Shown here in pieces: positions 1-8,865 of a DNA stretch of 64,000 bases. Both the position numbers and the translations under genes were made by a program. Origin of the DNA: Hominiventricola aquisgranensis (GTDB taxonomy: Bacteria > Bacillota > Clostridia > Lachnospirales > Lachnospiraceae); NCBI RefSeq assembly GCF_040096225.1, contig NZ_JBBMFC010000008.1, forward strand, positions 56,585 to 120,584, read 5' to 3'. Each line of letters begins with the position of its first letter. The stretch's first letter is position 1. The notes below the pieces were generated by a model. The model saw only the letters and a program-made list of their open reading frames with translations, was not told the DNA's origin and ran no database searches.

Positions 1-168
1 TCTGGAAGTACTGCTGAGTCCCAGTCCCACAATCTGCGGAAATATGTACCACATCCAATGGCTTTGCTTTCGTCCCTCACGGATCTCTTCCAAAGCTCTG
101 CTGTATGACCGGTCATGCGCCTCCACAAAACGACTGAGATCTGCTTCTATTCCTCTGGAATCTCTCAT
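1..168 (-). CDS. DUF1810 family protein, partial (runs off window start)
   Basis: The reading frame enters from the window edge and its 5' end lies inside the window. The translation begins MRDSRGIEADLSRF and contains RKQSHWMWYIFPQ followed by GLGLSS, the hallmark of the small DUF1810 (calpastatin-like) family, whose function is unknown. A purine-rich GGGAGGGG stretch lies about 10-14 bases upstream of the chosen ATG. Only 56 codons are visible; the family is usually about 140 residues, so roughly the C-terminal 60 percent is missing. It lies about 20 bases downstream of a DUF3006 gene on the same strand and may be the last gene of that transcript. Confidence 0.75.
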   Translation of the reverse strand, partial: MRDSRGIEADLSRFVEAHDRSYSRALEEIREGRKQSHWMWYIFPQIVGLGLSSTSR

Positions 169-188
169 GACATCATCCCCTCCCTCTA

Positions 189-359
189 TCAGATCAGGCT
201 GTATTGCATCCATTCATAATGCAATCTTGACCCCTCCACGATCTCCGGTGGAAGAAGATCGCGTGCAACAGTCTTCAGTTCCTCCTCCGGCATGTCAATG
301 CGCTGTAATAACGCATAGTCTCCGTCAATTCTTTCTACAATGTAGTCACAGGTTAGCAT
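189..359 (-). CDS. DUF3006 family small protein
   Basis: A 56-residue protein beginning MLTCDYIVERIDGDYALLQ and containing LLPPEIVEGSRLHY, typical of DUF3006: small acidic proteins of unknown function, often found beside metallo-hydrolase or regulator genes. I start at this ATG because AAGGAGAG lies 6 bases upstream; a longer frame starting 27 bases earlier has no such site. Its ATG overlaps the last codons of the upstream regulator fragment (ATGCTAA overlap), so the two were translationally coupled before that regulator was truncated. Confidence 0.75.
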   Translation of the reverse strand: MLTCDYIVERIDGDYALLQRIDMPEEELKTVARDLLPPEIVEGSRLHYEWMQYSLI

Positions 360-892
360 GGTTTCTCTCCTTCTCTTATAATCCATTGTCCTTTACGATT
401 GGTTCCTTCTCGTACCAATAATTCATTCTTCTGCATCTTCCGAATATAATAATTTACTGTATTTTGGTTCATTTCAAGCTGATCCGCAATTTCCTTCTGA
501 GAAATAGTAGATTCTTCACGTATTAATTTCAAAATGTTTTCCTCTAAACCATCAGATGCAGATTGGGTAGTTGATTGGGTGGTATTCTCTACACTAAACT
601 TTTCGTTCAATGGAACAATAATTCGAAATACATCACCCTCAATAAATTCTGAATTCTTTCCAGAATAAATTTTGTTGTACTTATACAAGTTTCTCACACC
701 TGAAGCCAACTTATCCGCATATCCAATATTCTGAAAGAAATCCGCAATAATAGGATTCTTTGGATAAGGCTCTGTACAATCCGATGTCAGAACACCATCC
801 TGTAATGCCCGATTTGCATTCTCAACATACATCTGTTTTTTCTCAATCACAAATTTCGCCTGATATGTGCTTGTATATTCCCGATGCACCAT
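353..892 (-). pseudogene. 5'-truncated ATP-binding / winged-helix transcriptional regulator (AlbA_2-Schlafen type)
   Basis: The frame encodes the C-terminal half of a regulator of the divergent AAA_4/AlbA_2 group. HREYTSTYQAKF and MYVENANRALQ correspond to the ATPase-like (HATPase_c_4) region, and ISQKEIADQLEMNQNTVNYY near the C-terminus is a helix-turn-helix. Family members are usually 400-500 residues with an N-terminal AlbA_2 DNA-binding domain; here the frame starts one base beyond the leader-distal CRISPR repeat, in the middle of the ATPase-like domain. The apparent ATG falls where the family normally has an internal residue, and no ribosome site precedes it. I infer that insertion of the CRISPR locus, or a deletion at its distal edge, removed the N-terminal half. 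Confidence 0.7.
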
Positions 893-893
893 C

Positions 894-2573
894 GTTTCAC
901 ATCCTTACAAACTTACAAGACTCTCAAACAAACACCTGGCAAAGACTTCTGTTGGCTGCGTTTCACATCCTTACAAACTTACAAGACTCTCAAACGGCTG
1001 TGTATCACCCCTTGCGGGTGATATTGTTTCACATCCTTACAAACTTACAAGACTCTCAAACGCTATGTCCATCATAAAGTCCCTGTTGAGTGTTTCACAT
1101 CCTTACAAACTTACAAGACTCTCAAACAAGTGAAGATAAAGTATGATCCGGAAACAGGTTTCACATCCTTACAAACTTACAAGACTCTCAAACCACCATC
1201 TGTGCTGATTTCTGTATTGATATGTTTCACATCCTTACAAACTTACAAGACTCTCAAACATCACAATTATCCGGTCTGTTCTGTTCTGCGTTTCACATCC
1301 TTACAAACTTACAAGACTCTCAAACGCTATGTCCATCATAAAGTCCCTGTTGAGTGTTTCACATCCTTACAAACTTACAAGACTCTCAAACTGTAGAGAA
1401 ATTCTGCTTTTTAAGTTCTCAGTTTCACATCCTTACAAACTTACAAGACTCTCAAACTCCCGGTGGGTACGTGTATCAAGATCGCCGGTTTCACATCCTT
1501 ACAAACTTACAAGACTCTCAAACGGGGATATGACATTCAGGGAGCGGTCTATCGTTTCACATCCTTACAAACTTACAAGACTCTCAAACTTTCCAATATG
1601 TATGCGACGGCGTTCTGTCGTTTCACATCCTTACAAACTTACAAGACTCTCAAACATTCCCATTGCTCGTCTTCCCATTTCTATTGTTTCACATCCTTAC
1701 AAACTTACAAGACTCTCAAACAGTCAGCCGTGATTGCAAAACATGGATTTGGTTTCACATCCTTACAAACTTACAAGACTCTCAAACCACCACTGTGTTC
1801 ATGACCCTCTAGCTATCGTTTCACATCCTTACAAACTTACAAGACTCTCAAACCTCCCATTCAGAATCAAACTTTGGAAGATAGTTTCACATCCTTACAA
1901 ACTTACAAGACTCTCAAACTAGAGTATATGTGCACAAAGACGATGGAGAGTTTCACATCCTTACAAACTTACAAGACTCTCAAACCCAATAATCCACTTT
2001 CTATGATGATTAGGTGTTTCACATCCTTACAAACTTACAAGACTTTCGCCGGCTTCTTCTCTCGCCATCCGTCTGTTTCACATCCTTACAAACTTACAAG
2101 ACTCTCAAACAGCTATAAGAAACTAAAATTCATTGCAACAGTTTCACATCCTTACAAACTTACAAGACTCTCAAACTGTATTATGAAGCGAAGAACGTAT
2201 TCCGTTAGTTTCACATCCTTACAAACTTACAAGACTCTCAAACCTAAATCCATTTGCGACTCGATTCTCAAAAGTTTCACATCCTTACAAACTTACAAGA
2301 CTCTCAAACAGTCTTGTCTTTTTCGGAATTGCTTTTCTGGTTTCACATCCTTACAAACTTACAAGACTCTCAAACTTCATTCTTTCATCATTATTTATAG
2401 CAATCGTTTCACATCCTTACAAACTTACAAGACTCTCAAACTGCTGTTTACGAATTGCGGTACCTGTGTTTGTTTCACATCCTTACAAACTTACAAGACT
2501 CTCAAACTCCAGCTCCTCGATACTGATTTTGAAGAATGTTTCACATCCTTACAAACTTACAAGACTCTCAAAC
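894..2573 (-). CRISPR. Type II-A CRISPR array, 26 repeats / 25 spacers
   Basis: The repeat is 36 bases; in crRNA orientation (minus strand) it starts GTTTGAGAGTCTTG and ends GGATGTGAAAC. Repeats start on the plus strand at 894 and then every 66 bases to 2016, then at 2075, 2141, 2208 and every 66 bases to 2538. Twenty-four spacers are 30 bases and one (2177-2207) is 31. The repeat at 2016-2044 is only 29 bases: it lacks the first seven bases (crRNA sense). Spacers 1062-1091 and 1326-1355 are identical. Spacer 996-1025 contains an 8-bp inverted repeat (TATCACCC/GGGTGATA). Orientation follows from the tracrRNA anti-repeat, which pairs with the GTTTGAGAGTCTTGTAAG end, and from the leader motif next to csn2. 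The leader-distal end abuts a truncated regulator gene. Confidence 0.98.
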
Positions 2574-2629
2574 CTCAAATTCAATTTTAGGTCATCACCG
2601 AGCTATACATATCGACATATGCTGTAAGT
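2574..2629 (-). promoter_or_regulatory. CRISPR leader with ATTTGAG leader-anchoring site
   Basis: Only 56 bases separate the csn2 stop from the first repeat. Immediately before the first repeat, in crRNA sense, the sequence is ATTTGAG (complement of 2574-2580). This matches the leader-anchoring motif reported for type II-A systems of streptococci, which directs Cas1-Cas2 integration to the leader-repeat junction. I see no convincing promoter in these 56 bases, so the array promoter may lie inside the 3' end of csn2 or the array may be transcribed with the cas operon. Confidence 0.75.
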
Positions 2630-3304
2630 CTATTCCAAATTGATTATACAACAATCATGATCTACAATACATATTTTTTCATTTTTCAAACGATTCCTAT
2701 GTACGTTTTCCAACAGAACAAATGACATTTTCTCATAAGCACTAAATTCATATAATTGTTCCATTTCACTATCAGACAAATATGTTTTCAAATTTACAAA
2801 TATAATCACCTTTATTTTACATAATTGATGCAACAACCTTAAATACTCCACAATCCTCTCCAGTAATGTTACACCTTCTGTTTCTAATCGAACATTATAT
2901 GCTTTTAATAAATTAGGAATATTTTCTTCAATATCAAACGTCACATGATATGGTACTTTTTGAATCATTTCTTCCAAATAAGAAACCACTCTCGCATGGG
3001 TCTCACTTGTTTCTACAAATAACCGGTCCACAGTTTCCATACACAGCTCCTGATAAAGTTTCTGCATAATTCGCCGCTCATTGAGATCAATAGAAAAAGG
3101 ATCAATGATAATTTCTGCTATTTTCGAAAAAGTAATTATTTTATCTTTTTCCGACAAGATAATATTTCCATCTCCATTTCGTTTTTCTGCGCAGAAAGTT
3201 TCTATCAATTTCGAAAAAAAGATCGGTGATTCAGCCACTAAAATATTAATCTGGTTTTCCATTATGTTTAATTCGATTCCATATTCACCATAGGTTAATT
3301 TCAT
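2630..3304 (-). CDS. csn2: CRISPR-associated protein Csn2
   Basis: A 224-residue protein between cas2 and the array; the size and position match the short Csn2 subfamily that defines type II-A. Csn2 forms a tetrameric ring that slides on DNA ends and works with Cas1, Cas2 and Cas9 in spacer acquisition. The sequence starts MKLTYGEYGIEL and contains a central VKVIIFVNLKTYLSD-like strand (KVIIFVNLKTYLSD) typical of the family's degenerate nucleotide-binding fold. Its start overlaps the cas2 stop by 4 bases (ATGA), implying coupled translation. Csn2 proteins diverge strongly, so the call depends largely on locus position plus length. Confidence 0.9.
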   Translation of the reverse strand: MKLTYGEYGIELNIMENQINILVAESPIFFSKLIETFCAEKRNGDGNIILSEKDKIITFSKIAEIIIDPFSIDLNERRIMQKLYQELCMETVDRLFVETSETHARVVSYLEEMIQKVPYHVTFDIEENIPNLLKAYNVRLETEGVTLLERIVEYLRLLHQLCKIKVIIFVNLKTYLSDSEMEQLYEFSAYEKMSFVLLENVHRNRLKNEKICIVDHDCCIINLE

Positions 3305-3621
3305 AAAATCACCAGTCTTTCATCCGAATTTAATACATCTGTTTTACAGTTTCCAACAATATATTCCATTTTTGAATACTGTTTTTCTGTAACTTTTAGT
3401 ACCTGTACAATTCCAGAATATGGTTTATTTTTTCGGACATTTTCCACGATTGCATCTCCTACTGTCGAGTTCTGAGCCAGCTTACAATACACAGACTCCT
3501 GAAGCATTAGAAATCCACTTTTAATTAAATACTTTCGAAATGTCCGATATACTCTACGGTCATCCTCCGTTGTAACCGGAAGATCAAAAAATACTAATAT
3601 CCTCATATATCTATAACTCAT
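3301..3621 (-). CDS. cas2: CRISPR-associated endonuclease Cas2
   Basis: A 106-residue protein starting MSYRYMRILVFFDLPV; the MSYRYMR start resembles type II-A Cas2 proteins of streptococci, so I keep the upstream ATG rather than Met6. The aspartate in FFDLP (Asp13) is the conserved ferredoxin-fold Cas2 residue. Cas2 bridges two Cas1 dimers in the spacer-integration complex. The gene overlaps the 3' end of cas1 by 11 bases and the start of csn2 by 4 bases, without an obvious ribosome site of its own, so translation is probably coupled through the operon. Confidence 0.95.
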   Translation of the reverse strand: MSYRYMRILVFFDLPVTTEDDRRVYRTFRKYLIKSGFLMLQESVYCKLAQNSTVGDAIVENVRKNKPYSGIVQVLKVTEKQYSKMEYIVGNCKTDVLNSDERLVIL

Positions 3622-4483
3622 ACTGATAAAATTTAATTAAAGAAATATCATTGGCACTCAATGCATCAAAAATACTTTTGCAATAAATCTTGATTGCATT
3701 ATTGACATATTCTTTTCTACCTGCAACCAAGATTTCTTTTTGCAAAATTTCCAAAATCATTCTTTTTTCCTCAGCTTCAAACTTTTGTGGCATCATATCT
3801 CTTACCCTTTGATCCACAATCGGTCGAAAAGGTTCCATCAGATCTGATCCTAAGTTAAACTGATTAAACATGTTATTGTGAAACAGCCCCAACTGTGTGA
3901 TATAACCGTTCAAAATAATTTCACGATTAAATGTTGACAACAAAATTCCATAACCATAATTCAGTGCAGCATTTATACTATTTTCTTCTGTTCTTGTAAA
4001 ATCCATGCCAAATAATGCATTAAAATAAACCTTTGCAGCATGACCTTCCCTATTTGTCGCATCTCCGTATTCAATCTCTTCAACGTATTTTCGCAACAGT
4101 TGTACTTCTGATTTTCCATAAACATCCAGTACCTCTATCTGTTTTCTGATTTTTTCCGTTACAATCTCTGTCCAGATTACAGTTTTTTGTTGTTCACTCC
4201 ATTTTATTTGCTCTCGAATCTTGGCACTGGTATCATGGCTCCCATAATATGGAAGAAGTTCCGAGGATGGATTTCTTTTCTCATCACAGAAAACAACCTT
4301 TATTTTCTTTTTTACCAATTCATTTAGAAGTGCTACTGTCAAAGACACCGCTGTTGATTCAATTATCAATATGGATATCTCGCTAAGATGAATCTTTACC
4401 GTCGTATCTTTCCGAACAACGAGATACCCTAACTGATAATCTAATTTTGCACTGCTTGACACTACAACTGTACGCCAACTCAT
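3611..4483 (-). CDS. cas1: CRISPR-associated endonuclease/integrase Cas1 (type II)
   Basis: A 290-residue protein beginning MSWRTVVVSSSAKLDYQ, closely following the type II Cas1 pattern. The metal-binding catalytic residues are visible: Glu146 in NREGHAAKVYF, His202 in GLFHNNMFNQFN and Glu217 in SDLMEPFRP. Cas1 catalyses insertion of new spacers at the leader end of the array. It overlaps the cas9 stop by 4 bases and the cas2 start by 11, so all four cas genes form one tightly packed minus-strand operon. No catalytic residue is missing, so acquisition is likely functional. Confidence 0.97.
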   Translation of the reverse strand: MSWRTVVVSSSAKLDYQLGYLVVRKDTTVKIHLSEISILIIESTAVSLTVALLNELVKKKIKVVFCDEKRNPSSELLPYYGSHDTSAKIREQIKWSEQQKTVIWTEIVTEKIRKQIEVLDVYGKSEVQLLRKYVEEIEYGDATNREGHAAKVYFNALFGMDFTRTEENSINAALNYGYGILLSTFNREIILNGYITQLGLFHNNMFNQFNLGSDLMEPFRPIVDQRVRDMMPQKFEAEEKRMILEILQKEILVAGRKEYVNNAIKIYCKSIFDALSANDISLIKFYQYEL

Positions 4484-7400
4484 ACATTCAGCAGGTCTAC
4501 CTGCTTTTCATAAAGTCCAGTTATTGATTGATGAATTAATTTAAATTCTTTTGATTCTGATATATTCTTACTCACTTTCATAGTTCCTGCTGATGATGTT
4601 TCTCCTATAAGTGTAAGATTAGCTTTTACAACCCCTATTTTACTTAAATTTAATAACTCTAATAATAATTGTCGTTGTTCAGTAATCTCTAACTGATTAA
4701 ATTCACATATTCTTTTTCTTAATTTTTCTCCTACTGGATTCGGTCTCTTTGCGTAGATTCCTTCTAAATGCTTTTCGCAAAGCAGATTATATAACTCGCT
4801 GTTCTCTTCTTTTGTAATCACCTCGTCTATTGTCTCTTTTTCTAATTTTTTAATGTAGTTGATCCATTCCTGCCTTAGACAAAGCTGTACTGCATTACGC
4901 ATGATAATTTGATTTCCTGTTTTTCCTGATAAATACATATAATACCCATCTTTTTTGACCAGTGACTGAATCCGAATCTTTCTTATTCTAATATCTGAAT
5001 TTATCAGACCAAGTACTTCTGTACAATACACTTCCAACTGTTTCGGATCTTTTTCTATCCTATCTTTCCAAAGAATAGGAACAGTTTCTAATGTTCGTAC
5101 TCTTTTTTTCTTCTGCTCATGCTCGACCAAAATAAAATAAGCTGTAGATACACTGCTAAATCCACCATATTTTCTGACATTTCGAAGTTTTAAATCCGAA
5201 CTTTTCAAAGGAATATAACCATCACCCTGTGCTTTTTCTGCACCATATAATGTCTGATTTGCTAGTCCTCCCGTCCCTTCAAAACTAAGACGTGTCAACA
5301 GCGGTGTGTTTCTTGCCAACATTTTCCGTACTGTTTCAATCGTTATCTTCTGTTCTTTTTCTGGTTTAGCAATCCATGCCTCTTCTCCATTTCTTACAAC
5401 ATTCCACTCAAACACTCTGCTCAGATTATAAGGCTCTTGTTTTTTGATAAAATTGATTGGATTATTTGTAAACTTTGTATAATACACATTACCAACCACA
5501 ATATTTAAATATGCATCATGAGCATGGTGAAATTCATTAACAACTCGAGATTTTAAAATCTTATATTGATTACGGAAATCCGATACATTTTTTGCTTTTG
5601 CATACACCATTGTTGTATCTGGCAATACTTCTTTCAGAATTTTAGTAATTCCTTTTGTTCCCTGACTGGTCTCCACAAGCTGTCTGGCAATAAATCCTGC
5701 TTTCTGTTCATCTGAAAATGGATTTCTATCTGTAAGCCGCTTAAATTTTTCATCATTAATCAATTTCTGATGATGAAGCTCTCTCCAAAATGAAATCTGT
5801 TTGTTATAAATGCTTTCCTCCAACGGATATTTATCACTCTTATGCGCATTTTTCTGTTTTTCAACCAGAACCATATTATTTTCCAAATTATCATCTTTCA
5901 CAAAATGTCTTGGATAAATATGATCAATATCATACAAATTATTATCGAATAACTGACTCAAATCAATTATATTTCCTGTATACATGCATCGACCTCTTTG
6001 TGTCAGATACAAATACATTTTTTTACTGCGAATAGTTCCCGACTCTTCTGCATTTTCAATTACATTTTTCCAATCATGATCCTCTTCTCTTATATTTTTA
6101 TATAAATCCAGAAATTTTTTTGCTCTGGAATCTTTTATATCATTTTTCTCCCCGTGTTCTCTTGTCATTTCTACAAAAAGACGTTTGGGTGGTTGTCCCA
6201 TTACTTTTTCAGTCTCTTTTAACACGAGTAATGTCTGCCAAATCATTCTCTTAACTGGTGCTGAAAAATAATATCCTTCCAAATCTTCTGGTTGAATTTC
6301 TTTAAGTGTTTTCTCTAAATTTTCCTGTCGTTTTTCCAATTCTTTTTTATACGTATATTGGCTATTATCCAAAAGTTCCATAAGATTGTCATTGGTCTCC
6401 CACAACATTCGAATCAATGACATTTTTTCTCCTGTATCTTTTCTGCTTCCCTGTAGTTCGAGAAATTCTTTAGACAAATTTCCCCAGTCTTTCAGCTTAA
6501 ATCCAAGGATTCTCTTTATCTGATTCTGCGTAAGAATACTTCCATAATTTTCTTCCATTTGTTCTTTAAGAAATTGTTTGGAGTTTCCATAAACAGTACA
6601 CCAGAATATTATCTTCTCTATCATTTTTTTACAGGAATCTTCCTTCATCTGATCACCAAAAATTGCTCTGAATTTTCCATATGAACTTAGTGAACTATTT
6701 ATGGAATCCATCATCCCAGTAAGTTCATCCTCTGATCCTTCCTGCAAAATTCCACAGCCTTTCAGATAATTTGCAATCGATTTTTTAGAGACTTTCTTTC
6801 CCCTTGTAAACAAATCTGTATATATTTTTTGTTTGATTTCTACGGGCAATTTTTCATTACGCACTTTAAGATTATTCAACTCATTCAGCACACTAAAGCA
6901 TTCATATTCCAATGAAGATTTTGGTAAGACTTGCTCCCCTCCCATATAAGTACAGCGTCTGACCATACGTGAAATGAATTCCTCTGAAGTTTTCTTCTTA
7001 TCAATCTTCTGATCCATATTCCACGGAAAGACTTTCCCTTCTTCTTTACGAATTACCCATCCATTTCCATTATTTTTTGCACTATTTGTTGATAACGGTC
7101 CAATATAATAGGGAATTTGAAATGTAAATAACTGTAAAATTCTCTCTGAAACAGATAAACCACTCTCATCTTTTTCAGATAAAAAGGAAAGGTATTTTTC
7201 TGCATTTTTCAAAATCTGCTTCATTTCTTTCGCATGGATCTGATTTGGAATTACACCATTTGCAGATGTCATCTGTTTCGGAAGGAAATGATTCTTTTCA
7301 ATTTCTTCCATAATGTAAATACAGTCTTTGTCATCCGCAGGAAATTCTTTTAATATTTTTTTCAAAGTTGCATACAACGCATCTTTTGTACGCTCTGACA

Positions 7401-8511
7401 TATTTCTCCGTTCTTTACCTCCAGAATTTACAGAACGGACATATGCACTATAAGTTGCTTTTTCTACACTACGAAACAAAAACGCATACTGTTCCCGTGT
7501 CCCATACTTTTTGATTACACACTTAAGTTTTTTTAAATCATTCTTATGTTTCTCATATTCCTGTACTCGTGCTTCTGATAAATACTTATGCGTTCCCATA
7601 ATTTGATTCAGCGTTGCAGAATCATACAATTCCTTCATACAAAGAATTAAATCAAAACGTTCTTCTCCCAAAATATCTGCAAGTTCTTCTGCTTTTTCGT
7701 CAAATCCACTGTCTGAGAAATTGATCTTAATACTTTTATCAAAATCATCTGCAAGCTTCTTTCCATACAAAACTTTTACACTCTTGTCCAATCCAAGAAT
7801 ACACTCTAATAAAGCAATATGTTGTTTCTGCTTTTTATCAATACCAAGTAAATCAATTAGTTTTTCCGCTTTTTTCTTTCTTGAAAGATCCCTTGCACAC
7901 ATCAAATTCTGAAACTGAACTTCACCAAATTCAATTGGAAATTCCAATTCCAACACATCTCTTGCCATCAATACAAAATCACAATAAATGTCTTTCATCT
8001 TTCGATTTTCACCATCAATTCCAAGAGATGCATTCAAAAAATGCCCGCGGTGTTTATACATATTTAAAAGTGCCAGATATATTAATCTCACATCATGAGG
8101 TTCCTGAGAATGTAATAACTCCTTGCGAAGATGGTAAATTGTTGGATACTCTTTAAAATAATCTTTATCCGTGTAATTCTTATCCGCAAAAATCCCGTAT
8201 TTTTCGTTTACTTCTTCATCTTTATCTTCCTGAAAATATTTACTGTTTTCCAGTCTCTGAAAAAAATTAGGATCTACTTTTATAACTTCATCATGAAAAT
8301 ACTCTTTTAATAAACCAATTCTTACAACTTCTCTCTGTCTTCGTCTTCTGGCGACTCGAAATGTCCTTCTGGCTTCCGCAGTGTCCGCTTCCTCAAATTC
8401 ACGAATTCCCCACATATCTCTTCCATGTTTTTTAATCAAATTATATTTTTCATCAGTCACTGCCCAACCAACAGATGATGTTCCCATATCCAATCCCATA
8501 TAATATCCCAT
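4480..8511 (-). CDS. cas9: Cas9 RNA-guided endonuclease (type II-A)
   Basis: A 1343-residue protein with all nuclease elements intact. RuvC-I is GLDMGTSSVGWAV with Asp8; an arginine-rich bridge helix (TFRVARRRRQRE) lies near residues 50-70; RuvC-II is RLFVEMTREHG with Glu781; the HNH domain has YDIDHIYPRHF with His864 and a KNAHKS asparagine (Asn888); RuvC-III is HHAHDAYLN with His996 and Asp999. Length and order match type II-A enzymes such as the S. pyogenes one. Cas9 cuts DNA matching the crRNA spacer beside a PAM; the PAM cannot be read from sequence. AAGGAG lies 8-10 bases before the ATG. Its 5' flank holds the divergent tracrRNA gene. The locus is visibly AT-richer than flanking genes, suggesting transfer. 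Confidence 0.98.
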   Translation of the reverse strand: MGYYMGLDMGTSSVGWAVTDEKYNLIKKHGRDMWGIREFEEADTAEARRTFRVARRRRQREVVRIGLLKEYFHDEVIKVDPNFFQRLENSKYFQEDKDEEVNEKYGIFADKNYTDKDYFKEYPTIYHLRKELLHSQEPHDVRLIYLALLNMYKHRGHFLNASLGIDGENRKMKDIYCDFVLMARDVLELEFPIEFGEVQFQNLMCARDLSRKKKAEKLIDLLGIDKKQKQHIALLECILGLDKSVKVLYGKKLADDFDKSIKINFSDSGFDEKAEELADILGEERFDLILCMKELYDSATLNQIMGTHKYLSEARVQEYEKHKNDLKKLKCVIKKYGTREQYAFLFRSVEKATYSAYVRSVNSGGKERRNMSERTKDALYATLKKILKEFPADDKDCIYIMEEIEKNHFLPKQMTSANGVIPNQIHAKEMKQILKNAEKYLSFLSEKDESGLSVSERILQLFTFQIPYYIGPLSTNSAKNNGNGWVIRKEEGKVFPWNMDQKIDKKKTSEEFISRMVRRCTYMGGEQVLPKSSLEYECFSVLNELNNLKVRNEKLPVEIKQKIYTDLFTRGKKVSKKSIANYLKGCGILQEGSEDELTGMMDSINSSLSSYGKFRAIFGDQMKEDSCKKMIEKIIFWCTVYGNSKQFLKEQMEENYGSILTQNQIKRILGFKLKDWGNLSKEFLELQGSRKDTGEKMSLIRMLWETNDNLMELLDNSQYTYKKELEKRQENLEKTLKEIQPEDLEGYYFSAPVKRMIWQTLLVLKETEKVMGQPPKRLFVEMTREHGEKNDIKDSRAKKFLDLYKNIREEDHDWKNVIENAEESGTIRSKKMYLYLTQRGRCMYTGNIIDLSQLFDNNLYDIDHIYPRHFVKDDNLENNMVLVEKQKNAHKSDKYPLEESIYNKQISFWRELHHQKLINDEKFKRLTDRNPFSDEQKAGFIARQLVETSQGTKGITKILKEVLPDTTMVYAKAKNVSDFRNQYKILKSRVVNEFHHAHDAYLNIVVGNVYYTKFTNNPINFIKKQEPYNLSRVFEWNVVRNGEEAWIAKPEKEQKITIETVRKMLARNTPLLTRLSFEGTGGLANQTLYGAEKAQGDGYIPLKSSDLKLRNVRKYGGFSSVSTAYFILVEHEQKKKRVRTLETVPILWKDRIEKDPKQLEVYCTEVLGLINSDIRIRKIRIQSLVKKDGYYMYLSGKTGNQIIMRNAVQLCLRQEWINYIKKLEKETIDEVITKEENSELYNLLCEKHLEGIYAKRPNPVGEKLRKRICEFNQLEITEQRQLLLELLNLSKIGVVKANLTLIGETSSAGTMKVSKNISESKEFKLIHQSITGLYEKQVDLLNV

Positions 8512-8546
8512 AAACTTTATCTCCTTTTTAGTTTTGTTATTTTCAC

Positions 8547-8575
8547 TTGCATTTTCTTAAAAAGACTGCTATCAT
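8547..8575 (+). promoter_or_regulatory. tracrRNA promoter (extended -10)
   Basis: TTGCAT (8547-8552), a 17-base spacer, then TATCAT (8570-8575), with TG one base before the -10 (TGCTATCAT), an extended -10 arrangement. Predicted initiation near 8582 coincides with the first base of the anti-repeat, matching a short-form tracrRNA. Confidence 0.7.
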
Positions 8576-8581
8576 AATTAT

Positions 8582-8676
8582 AAATTTACAAGACGAGTGC
8601 AAATAAGGTTTAACCGAAGCCGTCGAAAGACTCTACATGGTGTAGAACTTAAAGATCTGGAAACAGATCTTTTTTG
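8582..8676 (+). ncRNA. tracrRNA for the type II-A system
   Basis: Anti-repeat bases 8582-8594 (AAATTTACAAGAC) pair without mismatch (one G-U) to GTCTTGTAAGTTT of the crRNA repeat. After a bulge (GAGTG opposite AGA), CAAAT (8600-8604) pairs with the repeat start GTTTG, giving the upper stem-bulge-lower stem typical of II-A guides. Downstream are a small GGTT/AACC nexus-like hairpin (8607-8615), a perfect 6-bp hairpin TCTACA/TGTAGA (8632-8646) and a terminator hairpin. The gene is divergent from cas9, as in S. pyogenes. The RNA would guide RNase III processing of the pre-crRNA and hold Cas9. Confidence 0.9.
8651..8675 (+). terminator. tracrRNA Rho-independent terminator
   Basis: AGATCTG / CAGATCT stem closed by a GAAA tetraloop and followed by a run of six T; the A-rich 5' side extends the stem by two or three more pairs. 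Confidence 0.9.
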
Positions 8677-8788
8677 TTACTTTTTTATATTTTTTGTTTC
8701 TTATTTCTGATCTTACCATACTTTTGCACAAAAATATACTGTTAACGTTTCATCGAAATGTTTTTTAGTTTTTTGTACAAATCGTCTC

Positions 8789-8817
8789 TTACCCACCTAT
8801 CCAAAATATGCTATACT
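8789..8817 (+). promoter_or_regulatory. Promoter of the MATE transporter gene
   Basis: TTACCC (8789-8794), 17-base spacer, TATACT (8812-8817), about 45 bases before the chosen start codon. Confidence 0.5.
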
Positions 8818-8865
8818 TGCCTCTGTTACAACACAACAAAGTCAAAAGAAATGAGGTGTACACCT

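Noticed and set aside
760..2590. Several open frames with repeated HPYKLTRLSN or FTSLQTYKTLK peptides
   Set aside because: They are translations of the CRISPR repeat in different frames, not proteins.
8577..8602. Cas9 promoter TTGCAC...TATAAT on the minus strand overlapping the anti-repeat
   Set aside because: The spacer is only 14 bases, so I do not annotate it; autoregulation through the tracrRNA is possible but unsupported.
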